Source of the DNA: a bacterium
GTDB lineage: Bacteria; Verrucomicrobiota; Verrucomicrobiia; Limisphaerales; UBA11358
Length of the DNA stretch: 64,000 nucleotides
Direction of reading: 5' to 3'
Assembly: GCA_021817945.1 (NCBI GenBank)
Contig: JAKAFL010000008.1
Span: 32,955-96,954 of the forward strand
Position numbers and translations under genes: made by a program
The notes under the pieces: model-generated
What the model was told of the DNA's origin: nothing
What the model saw: the letters and a program-made list of their open reading frames with translations, nothing else
Databases searched by the model: none
Part shown: positions 50,481 through 59,470 of the stretch, piece by piece
Layout of the letters: each line of letters opens with the position of its first letter
How positions within the stretch are numbered: position 1 is the first letter of the stretch

Positions 50481-50652
50481 ATTATCCCGAAAAGCGAAAT
50501 GGAAAGGGTCAAAATGCGGCAAGATGCTGGAGCGAAAACTCTTTGAAAAAATCGAAGCCATACCCGAAGCGGTCTGGTGAGATTTTTCCAAAAAATTTGC
50601 GCCCAGTAGATTGGCGCAGATTGGCATTTTGAATTTCGCTTTTCGGGATAAT
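50481..50652. repeat. 172-bp inverted-repeat-bounded element (dispersed repeat family 2, MITE-like)
   Basis: Perfect 20-bp termini ATTATCCCGAAAAGCGAAAT (50481-50500) / ATTTCGCTTTTCGGGATAAT (50633-50652); internal core shared with 15501-15588. Confidence 0.88.
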
Positions 50653-50693
50653 AAGTCCATGTCCAGTGCCGAGGATTTCATCATCGCATGAAA

Positions 50694-51431
50694 TCAGGAA
50701 TGAGTGTAATGAGGGAGTTTGCCTTTCTGCATGGCTTTTTGGCGCCTCAAATACCCCAACATTCCCAACGCCACCAAGCCAACGGAGGCCAATTGATAGC
50801 CTGAGAACGGGCCGATGATTCGAGGCGTGTCCCGCAGGAATTCATGAAAAAACCGAAAGAGGCCATAGGCCACAAGGTAGATATGAAATAATTGGCCGGG
50901 GGCAACCTTTCCCCAGCGCAGCAGCAAGGCAACAAAAAGCATCATGGCATTAAAAAGAAACTCCAATGGCACGGCGGGCCACCGGGGAACCCCATTGGCA
51001 TCGTTCAACGTGTACCAGGAGGGTTCGCACACACGCCCGAGGCAACAACCCGTTAAAAAACATCCGGCACGACCGAGCATGATGCCAAACGGCACGAGCA
51101 CGGCAAACCAGTCCCCGGTGATTGCGTCGCATTTCAGGAGGCGCTTGCTGATTTCCACGGCTCCATAGCCGCCGATCAAAGCCCCCGTGATGGATTTGCC
51201 GGTTGCAAGAACCAACCAACGATTTGGATCCCGCCAATGCAACCAGCCCTCGGCGCCGAGATACACCAGTTTGGCTCCAAGAAATGCGCCAACAAGCGCC
51301 GAGATGTAAACCATGAAAAGCCGTTCGTCGCGGCGCGCCATCCGTGACCAGAAGACAATGCCCGCAAAAATCCCGCCGAGCATCAGCCACCCGTAGGCGG
51401 TTGATGCAGTACTTTTAAAAGCAAATAACAA
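50694..51431 (-). CDS. Lgt-like (prolipoprotein diacylglyceryl transferase family) membrane protein, divergent paralogue
   Basis: Multi-TM; GKSITGALIGGYGAVE, VPFGIMLGRAGCFLTGCCLGRVC, VPLEFLFNAMMLFVALLL, GLFRFFHEFLRDTPRI. Confidence 0.82.
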   Translation of the reverse strand: MLFAFKSTASTAYGWLMLGGIFAGIVFWSRMARRDERLFMVYISALVGAFLGAKLVYLGAEGWLHWRDPNRWLVLATGKSITGALIGGYGAVEISKRLLKCDAITGDWFAVLVPFGIMLGRAGCFLTGCCLGRVCEPSWYTLNDANGVPRWPAVPLEFLFNAMMLFVALLLRWGKVAPGQLFHIYLVAYGLFRFFHEFLRDTPRIIGPFSGYQLASVGLVALGMLGYLRRQKAMQKGKLPHYTHS

Positions 51432-51676
51432 GGGTGTGCTCCTCCCATTGAAATGAACCGCATGAATGCCTCTTGACCGGAAGGAATCGGGACCCCTTGC
51501 GCCCGCGGTAAACGGGAATAGGGGATGACCTTGCCGGCCATTGCTGCCACCCCCCAGACAATTCTGATTGCTGGTTTTTTAAACCGCCGTCGTCTTTGGC
51601 GCCAGGCTTTGACATGTTTCTTTCGAAAGTCGCTTCGCAAAAGTCGGTGCCTGGGCTTAATTGCCCCGACCCATTC

Positions 51677-53041
51677 TCATTTTTTTTGGCAATCCGCAAA
51701 GCCTGAATAGTACCGGCAAAAGGAATCCAATTGCCCATCAGGACGGATGACATGGGTGCAACAGCGGTCAATGCGGTCTTCATCCCACGTGAACGCATCC
51801 ATGAATGGCTTGATAAACAGCCGAAAAGTATGAGTTTCATCCAGTTCAAATAACCTGAGCAGCTCACCAAGAGGCTCGGAATCACATCCGCACTTTATCA
51901 AATCCTCAAGTTTGTACCGGATTTTGGTTCCCAAAAATTCCTGGAGGTTTTTAAAGTCTATGAAATCACTCACAGAGCGTGTCTGCCCGCCCACTTTGAG
52001 AAGGTACCCGATGGTCGCGCAGTTGGGGTCACCACAGGGCAGCGGGGTGAAATCCTCGAATTTCAATTTTCCAGAGGATTGGGAGACGGCGGCCAGAATG
52101 ACATCCGCCGTGTTCAACCGGGTCTTGGGCGGACTGGGAATGCGTCCGCTGCCGAATATCGGTTGAAATGAAATCCCCCGCACATTGGAATAACCCAACC
52201 CGAATTCAACGGCATCCCACAGTCCCGCGAGGTTTTCATGGGTCACCGTCATGGCCAGAGTGACGGGCAATTGCATTTCAGCGCAACGCTCAAGGCACCG
52301 TTGGCGGGTCGTTCGCAAATCCGCCCCGCGCAAATTTTTTTGCCCGGCTTCATGGGTGCCATCGAATTGAAGATACAATTGAAATTTTCCATATTGAAAC
52401 CCGCCAGCCAGCCTGGATTTGAAATCGTCATCGTTTGCGATGCGAACGCCGTTGGTATTTAAGAGGACATAATCAATGCCGGGATTGGCGTGCAACCAGT
52501 GAAGCAGCTCAAAAAATTGCGGGTGCAAAGTCGGTTCACCCCCCGAAAGTTGCAGGATTTCGATTTTCCCCTTGCGGTCAATGACGCCTTGGATGCGCTC
52601 TTGAAGGTTTTCCAAAGGAACGGCATCCACCGCATGACCGGTTCGGTGGGGTGAATTGGCATAGCAGGTTGGACAAGTTAAGTTGCAGGAGTTGACAATT
52701 TCGATCAGGGCCAGGCATGTGGAAAGTTTATTCATCACTCCAAGGGCTTCGCCCGGATTGGCGTTGCGTCCAAGAGTTCCCCGATGGCCTCCGTCAGAAG
52801 AAATGCAAAGACCCGGCCCGCACTCACGGGAATTCCCGGGTTTTCCAACGGAAAGCCAATGAAAACGCGCGTCAGATGCAATGCAAACGCTGGCTTCCCC
52901 ATGATCGGGACAAATGCGCCTCAGAAAAACCTGCGGTTGGAGCCCTCCGGTCCGCCAGACCTCCGCCGGACAGACAGACAGGCACAATGGACATCGTGAT
53001 TGGGTTTTTTTGAGCAACACGTCCCTGATGTTTAAATTCAT
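51677..53041 (-). CDS. Radical SAM protein, Tes/MJ0619-like architecture
   Basis: N-terminal RCPLCLSVCPAEVW...RRICPDHGEA; IVNSCNLTCPTCYANS (CxxxCxxC); LQLSGGEPTLHPQF; LYLQFDGTHEAGQKNLRGADLRTTRQRCLE; VRGISFQPIFGSGR; PLPCGDPNCATIGYLL; FMDAFTWDEDRIDRCCTHVIRPDGQLDSFCRYYSG. Confidence 0.85.
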   Translation of the reverse strand: MNLNIRDVLLKKTQSRCPLCLSVCPAEVWRTGGLQPQVFLRRICPDHGEASVCIASDARFHWLSVGKPGNSRECGPGLCISSDGGHRGTLGRNANPGEALGVMNKLSTCLALIEIVNSCNLTCPTCYANSPHRTGHAVDAVPLENLQERIQGVIDRKGKIEILQLSGGEPTLHPQFFELLHWLHANPGIDYVLLNTNGVRIANDDDFKSRLAGGFQYGKFQLYLQFDGTHEAGQKNLRGADLRTTRQRCLERCAEMQLPVTLAMTVTHENLAGLWDAVEFGLGYSNVRGISFQPIFGSGRIPSPPKTRLNTADVILAAVSQSSGKLKFEDFTPLPCGDPNCATIGYLLKVGGQTRSVSDFIDFKNLQEFLGTKIRYKLEDLIKCGCDSEPLGELLRLFELDETHTFRLFIKPFMDAFTWDEDRIDRCCTHVIRPDGQLDSFCRYYSGFADCQKK

Positions 53042-53050
53042 TTGCCGTCC

Positions 53051-53443
53051 TCAAAAGCCATTCCGGGGGAGAATTATCAGGCAGCCTACAAATAGGATTC
53101 CACAATAAACAACAACCATGCCAAATGAAAAAAGAATGCCGCAGACAATGAATGATGGATTGGTTTTGGCAAAAATTGCAGACAAGGCAAATCCAGCAAT
53201 CAAGGCGCCCAAAAATGGGAAGGCCAAAATCCCCCCATTGAGACCTGCTTTGGCCGCGAGCAAAGCCAAAGCCGGCCCGGCAAAAAACGCGGTCCAAAAG
53301 ACCAGCCACCGAATCGGCCTTTTTTGCATGAATGGCAGCATCCAGCTTAATTGAGAAGGCGGCAACAAAACACGTCCACAGTGGGGACAAGCCTGGAAAA
53401 CCTGCTCATCGGGCAGATCATTTTGACAGTGGAAACATTTCAT
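53051..53443 (-). CDS. Small membrane protein with N-terminal zinc ribbon
   Basis: MKCFHCQNDLPDEQVFQACPHCGRVLLPP (CxxC..CxxC), then 2-3 TM helices; 9 nt upstream of radical SAM gene. Confidence 0.75.
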   Translation of the reverse strand: MKCFHCQNDLPDEQVFQACPHCGRVLLPPSQLSWMLPFMQKRPIRWLVFWTAFFAGPALALLAAKAGLNGGILAFPFLGALIAGFALSAIFAKTNPSFIVCGILFSFGMVVVYCGILFVGCLIILPRNGF

Positions 53444-53976
53444 ATGGATTGCTTGTCCAAAATTTGAACGGGAAACTCCTCCTTTAAGGCACCCTACTCA
53501 CCCTGGAATTCCAGCCGGAATGATTTGAAGACAGACCGGCGCATGCCTTTTGAGACCGGCAGGCCAAACGCAACATCCCTGTTGCTCTTCAATTCTTTCA
53601 AGCATCAAATTTGGCTGGGCCAATGACATCCTTTCAAGGTTTCAGGTGGGAGGCACAGTTCATCCGCTGCCACAGGCTACGGAGATGGCCGGCCTCTCCG
53701 ACCTCTCGTTCAATTCGCTTTACAATAATGTCATTCATTCGGCAGGCTGATTTCAAGCCCTACTTTCATAAATCATTCGCGGGTCGTATTGGATGTAAAC
53801 CTGGATTGGGTTTGCTTTGAAGGGCACCCCTGCGGGGTGGAAATTGGCGCACCAATTGCTTGAATTTTCAGCGTGAACAAACCGATTTCTCAAATTCAGG
53901 GCACAAATAATGCTTCTGAAAAATGCCTGTTTTGAGCCGTCACGAGTCGCAACAAGCCATTTGAATTTTTTCTGCC

Positions 53977-54930
53977 ATGCAAATTGACTCTGACGCAGAA
54001 GCCATCGCACAACAGTTGAAAGCCAATCCTTTTTTAAGGATGGATCCTTCAAAACAATGGATTCGAGACCGCTTGGTGGGTTTGTTGAGTTCGGAAACCT
54101 TTTTGCCATCCTTGTCGCTGACCGTTTCCCGACTGTTGGAACTGGTGAAAAACGAGAATGCGACAATGGAAGAAATGGCGGTGGTGGTTCAGTTGGATGC
54201 GCCGTTGGCCGCACGGTGCCTGCGTGTGGCTTCCACGGCGCGGCACGGTGGGCATAATTTGGGTAGCATTCAGGATGCCTTGTTTCTCATAGGCACTGAT
54301 GAAATCCGCCGGATAGCCTTTACCGTGGGTGTGCTGGACAGCTTTAAATCGCTGCGATTAAAAGTGAATTGGAGGCAATTTTGGCTTCATAGCGCCCTGG
54401 TGGCCCGGCTTTCAGAAAGGATTGCCGCCGGGTTCCGGGACACGAACGGCATGGAATACCTCACCGGCCTCTTGCATGACATCGGCAAATTGGTCATCCA
54501 AAGTTCCTTCCCAATGGAATTTGAGAAGGTCGTGATGCGAGCGGGCGAGCGCGGCTGTGGCCACTCCGCAGCCGAAATGGATATTCTTGGCATTGACCAT
54601 GCCCGCATTGGCGCCGCGTTGTGCCAGTCCCTAAAACTGGACCGGCAAATTGTTCAAGGCGTGGGATTCCATCACCAGGCCGCACACCCCGCACATACCG
54701 GGGATCCCGAGGGTGATTTGGGATTCCTGGCTTGCTGCGTGAGTGTGGCTGACACTTTGGCCAACATGGGGGATGTCAGCATGGGTGGACATTGCAAGAC
54801 AGCCGCCACACTGGACGATCAACCCGAATGGCAAAACCTCACCACCTTCTTCAACTGCCGGGGTTTGAGCCTGAATTTAAAAGAGGAAATATCCGTGGTA
54901 ACCCGGGAAATGGATTTGTTGCAATCTTAA
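53977..54930 (+). CDS. HDOD domain-containing protein
   Basis: LPSLSLTVSRLLELVKNENATMEEMAVVVQLDAPLAARCLRVASTA; GLLHDIGKLVIQSSFP; HARIGAALCQSLKLDRQIVQGVGFHH. Confidence 0.9.
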   Translation: MQIDSDAEAIAQQLKANPFLRMDPSKQWIRDRLVGLLSSETFLPSLSLTVSRLLELVKNENATMEEMAVVVQLDAPLAARCLRVASTARHGGHNLGSIQDALFLIGTDEIRRIAFTVGVLDSFKSLRLKVNWRQFWLHSALVARLSERIAAGFRDTNGMEYLTGLLHDIGKLVIQSSFPMEFEKVVMRAGERGCGHSAAEMDILGIDHARIGAALCQSLKLDRQIVQGVGFHHQAAHPAHTGDPEGDLGFLACCVSVADTLANMGDVSMGGHCKTAATLDDQPEWQNLTTFFNCRGLSLNLKEEISVVTREMDLLQS

Positions 54931-55023
54931 AACCGCTCCCCAACCAGCAGGCATCGAGGCTTTCCTCTTAAAATCAAGTCAGTGAACCATTACCGTTGCA
55001 AAACGGCAATGGCCGACCAACCA

Positions 55024-55566
55024 TCAGGGGGTTTTCTCCGCAAGCAAGGGCTTGAGCACTGATTCAATATCCCCTTCCTCCACCCCTCCCACATGTGTCC
55101 ATACCACCTTCCCGCTTCGGTTCAGGATGAATGTGGTGGGCAGTAAATCTCCCGCTTGGAACTGGGTAAGCATTTCAGTTGTGGCCAACCCTACCGGATA
55201 ATTGATACCCAATTTTTTGGCGGCCTCAGCCACCACACCGATCCCCCCGTCATCCACTGAAGCACCGATGAATTGCAAACCTTGGTCGGAATACTTTTTT
55301 TGAAGGTCGGCAAATCCAGGAATTTCCAAACGGCATGGCCCACACCAAGTCGCCCAAAAATTAACGACAACCACTTTGCCTTTGTAATCTGTTGATTGGA
55401 TGGTGGTTCCATTAATATCCTTAAAGGACCAGCTTGGCGACAAATTGGACTTGGCAGCGGCGACTGTTTCAAGATCACTCCCTGCCTGGGAAGTCCTGAC
55501 ACCCGCAAAAACTGCCAGGGCTGCAATTGGAAGAAACTTCATCAATTTGATTCTTTTCATACCCAT
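55024..55566 (-). CDS. TlpA-like thioredoxin-fold protein
   Basis: VVNFWATWCGPCRLEIPGFADLQKKYSDQGLQFIGASVDD. Confidence 0.92.
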   Translation of the reverse strand: MGMKRIKLMKFLPIAALAVFAGVRTSQAGSDLETVAAAKSNLSPSWSFKDINGTTIQSTDYKGKVVVVNFWATWCGPCRLEIPGFADLQKKYSDQGLQFIGASVDDGGIGVVAEAAKKLGINYPVGLATTEMLTQFQAGDLLPTTFILNRSGKVVWTHVGGVEEGDIESVLKPLLAEKTP

Positions 55567-55754
55567 TAGACCGTCATCCGGCCATTTAATTACACTTTTT
55601 TTGAAAAAAACTTCAAATCCCTCTTCTGAAAACAGAAACCGCCCGAATTGGCTGAATTTAAGCGAGTTAAACAAGCCATGCTGCCGGATTTTTAACTTGA
55701 ATGGGTCGCAATAGCTTGACGTGCCATTGCCTTGCAAAAGGTTAAGAAAGAAGT

Positions 55755-56783
55755 CTATCGAGTGTTTTCAAAAGCCAAACGCCACGCCCATGGGATAAAA
55801 TCCATTATTTTGAGAAGAAGACCTTGCGATCGAAAGGAAAAGGAACGTTGCAAAAACCCGGCAACGGCAAGGCGGCGGGAAAAGGCAGCATCACAAGCTG
55901 TGGCAATACGGCTTTGAGCCTGGGCCCAAGAAAGGGCGCCACGACTCCATTCCATCAAATGGGGAATCGCCAATTCGGCGGATTCAAAAGCCATGGACAT
56001 GCCATTGCCGGTCAGGGGCGGGATCATGGTGATGGAGTCTCCCACACATGGAAGCGGATGATTTGCGGCCCGGAGCGGGTCCAAAGAGATTCCAGCCATG
56101 GAACAAAATGAAGCCTCGTCCCATTGTGCATGAGCCAGGCGCTGGTGGAGAATGGACCCCGGATTCCCGCAAAGCGCGGCGCGAACTGATTTCGGCGAAT
56201 CCAAGGGGTCGCCGCGCAGGAGGCCGCAAACATTCACCACGCCGCCGCCCACATGGCAGAGACCCACATAACCCATGGAACTGAAATGCAACTCCAATCC
56301 TGCCCGTAGGGGAATGTTCTGTCCGTGCATTTTTACGCCGATCCAAGGCTGGCCCACGGTGGTGGCGTGGCGGCGTCGCCCAGTGGCACAGACGAGGCCT
56401 TCATCGCAAGATTCACCCCGCCATCGGCTCCCCACGCATAAATCACCCCCCAAGGCGGAGAATGTTTTGGCCAATTCCAAGTCCAAAACATGCCGGGAAA
56501 TGCAAAGCGCAGGTTCCGGCAGTTCATGAATGACTCCGGCGCAATATTCAGTATGAAAAGCTGCGGTATGGGCCTCGACCGCGCCAAGCTCCAGAAGTCT
56601 TTTTTCAGTCCCGAGCCGCTCCAAGGCGGGCCTTCCCCTGCCGCTGATAAATTCCCCACATACCCGATGCCTGGGGTAATGGCCGGCCTCATGCAACCTT
56701 ACGGGTATTCCATTCCGGCGCAATCCGATGCCGAGTGCCAGGCCCGCGAGGCCTCCGCCGGCAATGGTGATGGATCGGGTCAT
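55755..56783 (-). CDS. FAD-dependent oxidoreductase (geranylgeranyl-reductase-like)
   Basis: ITIAGGGLAGLALGIGLRRNGIPVRLHEAGHYPRHRVCGEFISGRG; GDSITMIPPLTGNGMSMAFESAELA. Confidence 0.88.
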   Translation of the reverse strand: MTRSITIAGGGLAGLALGIGLRRNGIPVRLHEAGHYPRHRVCGEFISGRGRPALERLGTEKRLLELGAVEAHTAAFHTEYCAGVIHELPEPALCISRHVLDLELAKTFSALGGDLCVGSRWRGESCDEGLVCATGRRRHATTVGQPWIGVKMHGQNIPLRAGLELHFSSMGYVGLCHVGGGVVNVCGLLRGDPLDSPKSVRAALCGNPGSILHQRLAHAQWDEASFCSMAGISLDPLRAANHPLPCVGDSITMIPPLTGNGMSMAFESAELAIPHLMEWSRGALSWAQAQSRIATACDAAFSRRLAVAGFLQRSFSFRSQGLLLKIMDFIPWAWRLAFENTR

Positions 56784-57481
56784 GGCGCTGCTGGTTTTTT
56801 AATGGCGAAAAACAGGTGGCTGAACAATCCTCCGCGCCTTTCCTCAAGCCGCCATTGATTGTCCTTGGGCCAAAGGTTAGTCAATTCATCCCCATAAAAT
56901 CCCGCCTTGATGCTGGCCAGGCCATCATGACGTGTCACACGGTTGCATCCCAGAAGGGCCAAAAGGGTGGCGCCCATTCCGGGCCAGCGCATGCGTCGCG
57001 GCTCCAGTGCAATAAAACACCGGCTTGAAACAGCCGCCTTCTGGAACAGCGCCTTCAAGTCATCAAAAGCCAGGTGATGCAGAAAAAGATTGGCCACGAT
57101 CAAGTCGTGGCTCTCCGGGCCGGGTTGCCAATCGCGAATATCCATTGCCAGCGCGGTGACAGGCCATCCCAGCGCTGACATGATCCCAATCGTGCCCGGC
57201 GATAAACATGGCTGGCGATCCAACGCGATAATCTTCACCCCAGGCCAAAACCGGTGGCAACGCCGTGCCAATTCAAGGGTAAAAAGCCCGTCACCAGCAC
57301 CGAGTTCCAAAATTGAGGTTGGGGCCAGGCGGGACCTGGCTGTTTGAAATTTTCGTGTCATGATCCCGGCATGGCCCATCCAGGCATTGATGCGTTTCAG
57401 ATCAGCGCGTGAACGCCTTGCCTCCGGGTGATCTGAAGGCATGGCATCCAGCCATTCGGGCTCCAGTTGCCTGGGTTTCAT
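56780..57481 (-). CDS. Class I SAM-dependent methyltransferase
   Basis: TSILELGAGDGLFTLELARRC, HDLIVANLFLHHLAFDDLKALF; ATGA overlaps with both neighbours. Confidence 0.88.
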   Translation of the reverse strand: MKPRQLEPEWLDAMPSDHPEARRSRADLKRINAWMGHAGIMTRKFQTARSRLAPTSILELGAGDGLFTLELARRCHRFWPGVKIIALDRQPCLSPGTIGIMSALGWPVTALAMDIRDWQPGPESHDLIVANLFLHHLAFDDLKALFQKAAVSSRCFIALEPRRMRWPGMGATLLALLGCNRVTRHDGLASIKAGFYGDELTNLWPKDNQWRLEERRGGLFSHLFFAIKKPAAP

Positions 57482-58539
57482 GTTGTCACTTCCAGAAGGG
57501 CGCCATGACAACTGAAACCGGCGCCAAAGGAGGACATCCACCAAAAACCGTCCGGCACCGAGTCCTGCAATGCCTTTTGTAAAACAAAATAAACCGTGGG
57601 GCTGCTGATGTTGCCATACTCCCTCAACACGGCAGAGCTATGGCGCACATCCTCCTCCGAAAGGCCCAAATTTCTGCGCAGGGCCAGCAGAACATCACGC
57701 CCGCCGGCATGCAGTATCCAGCCTCGAATCTGGATGGGCTCCACGTTTGCCCCGGCCAGCATGGCTTGGAGCAAACGCCCCGCAGCCACACCGGCCACCT
57801 CGGGCACCTGCGGCATCAGGATGTTGCGCAGCATCCCATTTTTGTGGCTGAAACGCAAAATATCGCGCTGGCTTGGATCAAGGTGGGAAGCAGAATTGCG
57901 CCACTCGACACGCCGGTTTTGACGTGGCGAATCCCTCTCCAGAACGGCGGCGCCTGCGCCATCGCCAAAAAGACAGGCGCTGATCAGGACCCCGGGATCG
58001 TTATCCAGAAAAAATGCGGCGCTGCAAACCTCCACACAAATGGAAAGAACCCGACCGGCTTTTCCTCCTGCAAGCAGGGCATCCGCCGTCCGCAGGTTGG
58101 GCAGGGCTGCCCCGCATCCCTGGCCGACCAGGTCCAATGCCAAAATACCGGGTTTCATCCGCAATTGCTCGCACACATAACTCGTCAGGCCCGGACACAA
58201 ATAACCCGTGCAAGTGCTCACCAGCAGCGCATCCATTTCGGAACCTTTAAAGCCAGCCTGATCCAGAGCCTTTTGGGCCGCCTCCACGGCCAATGCAGGG
58301 GCATGTAGCGCAAACCGCTCTTGAAGCCGGTCGGGATTTGATAAAAAAACCTCCTCCAAAGTCCCCAAGGCCAGGTGCCTGGAGGTTATTCCGTTGTCAC
58401 CGCACAAAACTTTTTTCAGGATGGCTCTTGAACGCAGGGTCAGGTCGCCAAACTGGGGGGAACATTGAATAGCCTGCCATCCCTGCTTTTGATCGTACCG
58501 TTGCGTTGGAGCCGCTATGCCAATGCCAGTGATAAACAC
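57478..58539 (-). CDS. Type III polyketide synthase (chalcone/stilbene synthase family)
   Basis: DLVGQGCGAALPNLRTADALL (active-site Cys), FGDGAGAAVLE, ILHAGGRDVL (His), YGNISSPTVYFVL (Asn). Confidence 0.93.
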   Translation of the reverse strand: MFITGIGIAAPTQRYDQKQGWQAIQCSPQFGDLTLRSRAILKKVLCGDNGITSRHLALGTLEEVFLSNPDRLQERFALHAPALAVEAAQKALDQAGFKGSEMDALLVSTCTGYLCPGLTSYVCEQLRMKPGILALDLVGQGCGAALPNLRTADALLAGGKAGRVLSICVEVCSAAFFLDNDPGVLISACLFGDGAGAAVLERDSPRQNRRVEWRNSASHLDPSQRDILRFSHKNGMLRNILMPQVPEVAGVAAGRLLQAMLAGANVEPIQIRGWILHAGGRDVLLALRRNLGLSEEDVRHSSAVLREYGNISSPTVYFVLQKALQDSVPDGFWWMSSFGAGFSCHGALLEVTT

Positions 58540-58799
58540 AATGGCGGGAATGTACTACGAAATGGCATTCCGCGCCAGCAAGGCATTGAAACTTTTCCAA
58601 TGACAAAGGTATTAACCCCTCTTCTGCCAGCCTCTCACTTCAAAAACCGCAAGCAGACTTGGGGAATGAGTCAACTCTGCTGAAAATCATTTCACCTTGC
58701 CCCTCTTGGAACAGGCGAATCTTCCAGCCAATTACCCTACCAAAAGTTCCTGCCGAAGGCATGCATGATTCAATCCCAAACCAGACCCAAACCAGACCA

Positions 58800-59243
58800 T
58801 CAGGTGGAAGTCAATTTGGCGTTTTCTTTTTGCGCCAGTGTGGTTTTGATGATTCCCAGAAGACTGTCATGGTTGATCGGTTTGTTGAAGAAACCTACCG
58901 CACCACATTTGGTCGCGCGTTCCTTGATACTGGGATCATCATTTCCGGTGATGACCAGGATGGGAATTTCCTTGGCCGCATCCAGCCGGCCAAACCATTC
59001 CATGATCCTGAACCCGTCCCATGGGATCCCAATCACCTCCGGAGGAAAAGTAAGGTCCAAAAGGATGAGGTCAGGCGATTCTTTGCGAACCAGAGCCACC
59101 GCCTCGGTGCCGTCCATGGCGGCAACAACCCTGTAACCTGCCCCTTCGAGCTTTAGGGAAAGCGTTTTGATGACAATTTCGTTGTCATCCACCACAAGAA
59201 TGGTTTTTCGCGGGGCGTTTGCAGGGTCAATGTTCATATACAT
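58800..59243 (-). CDS. Response regulator, stand-alone receiver domain
   Basis: KTILVVDDNEIVIKTLSLKLEGAGYRVVAAMDGTEAVALVRKESPDLILLDLTFPPE; LVITGNDD; GFFNKPINHDSLL. Confidence 0.92.
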   Translation of the reverse strand: MYMNIDPANAPRKTILVVDDNEIVIKTLSLKLEGAGYRVVAAMDGTEAVALVRKESPDLILLDLTFPPEVIGIPWDGFRIMEWFGRLDAAKEIPILVITGNDDPSIKERATKCGAVGFFNKPINHDSLLGIIKTTLAQKENAKLTST

Positions 59244-59470
59244 AATGGTAACGATCCAAACATGCCAGATCGATACCTAAATGCAGCAAGTGGAGTACCA
59301 AACTATCATTGGATTTCATGAAACCATTCTCTGGAGCGGAGTGGAATGCAGAAGGATTGTTGAAATTCCGCCCTGCGGCAGGCTTTGCCAAAGGCATGCT
59401 ATGGGTTGAATGATAACATTTTATCAATATCCATTCTTGCGCTTTGCCTCGACATCGGTATGGGTCTAGC

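Noticed and set aside
51415-51885. 156-aa minus-strand ORF between and overlapping the radical SAM and Lgt-like genes
   Set aside because: Overlaps the conserved C-terminus of the radical SAM gene in another frame and shows no domain; not supported as a gene.
51677-53041. Idea that the nearby radical SAM gene is a RiPP maturase serving the PqqD-M50-SecA cassette
   Set aside because: It is on the opposite strand, separated by the repeat element and an Lgt-like gene, and its motifs match the Tes/MJ0619 layout, not SPASM-type RiPP maturases.
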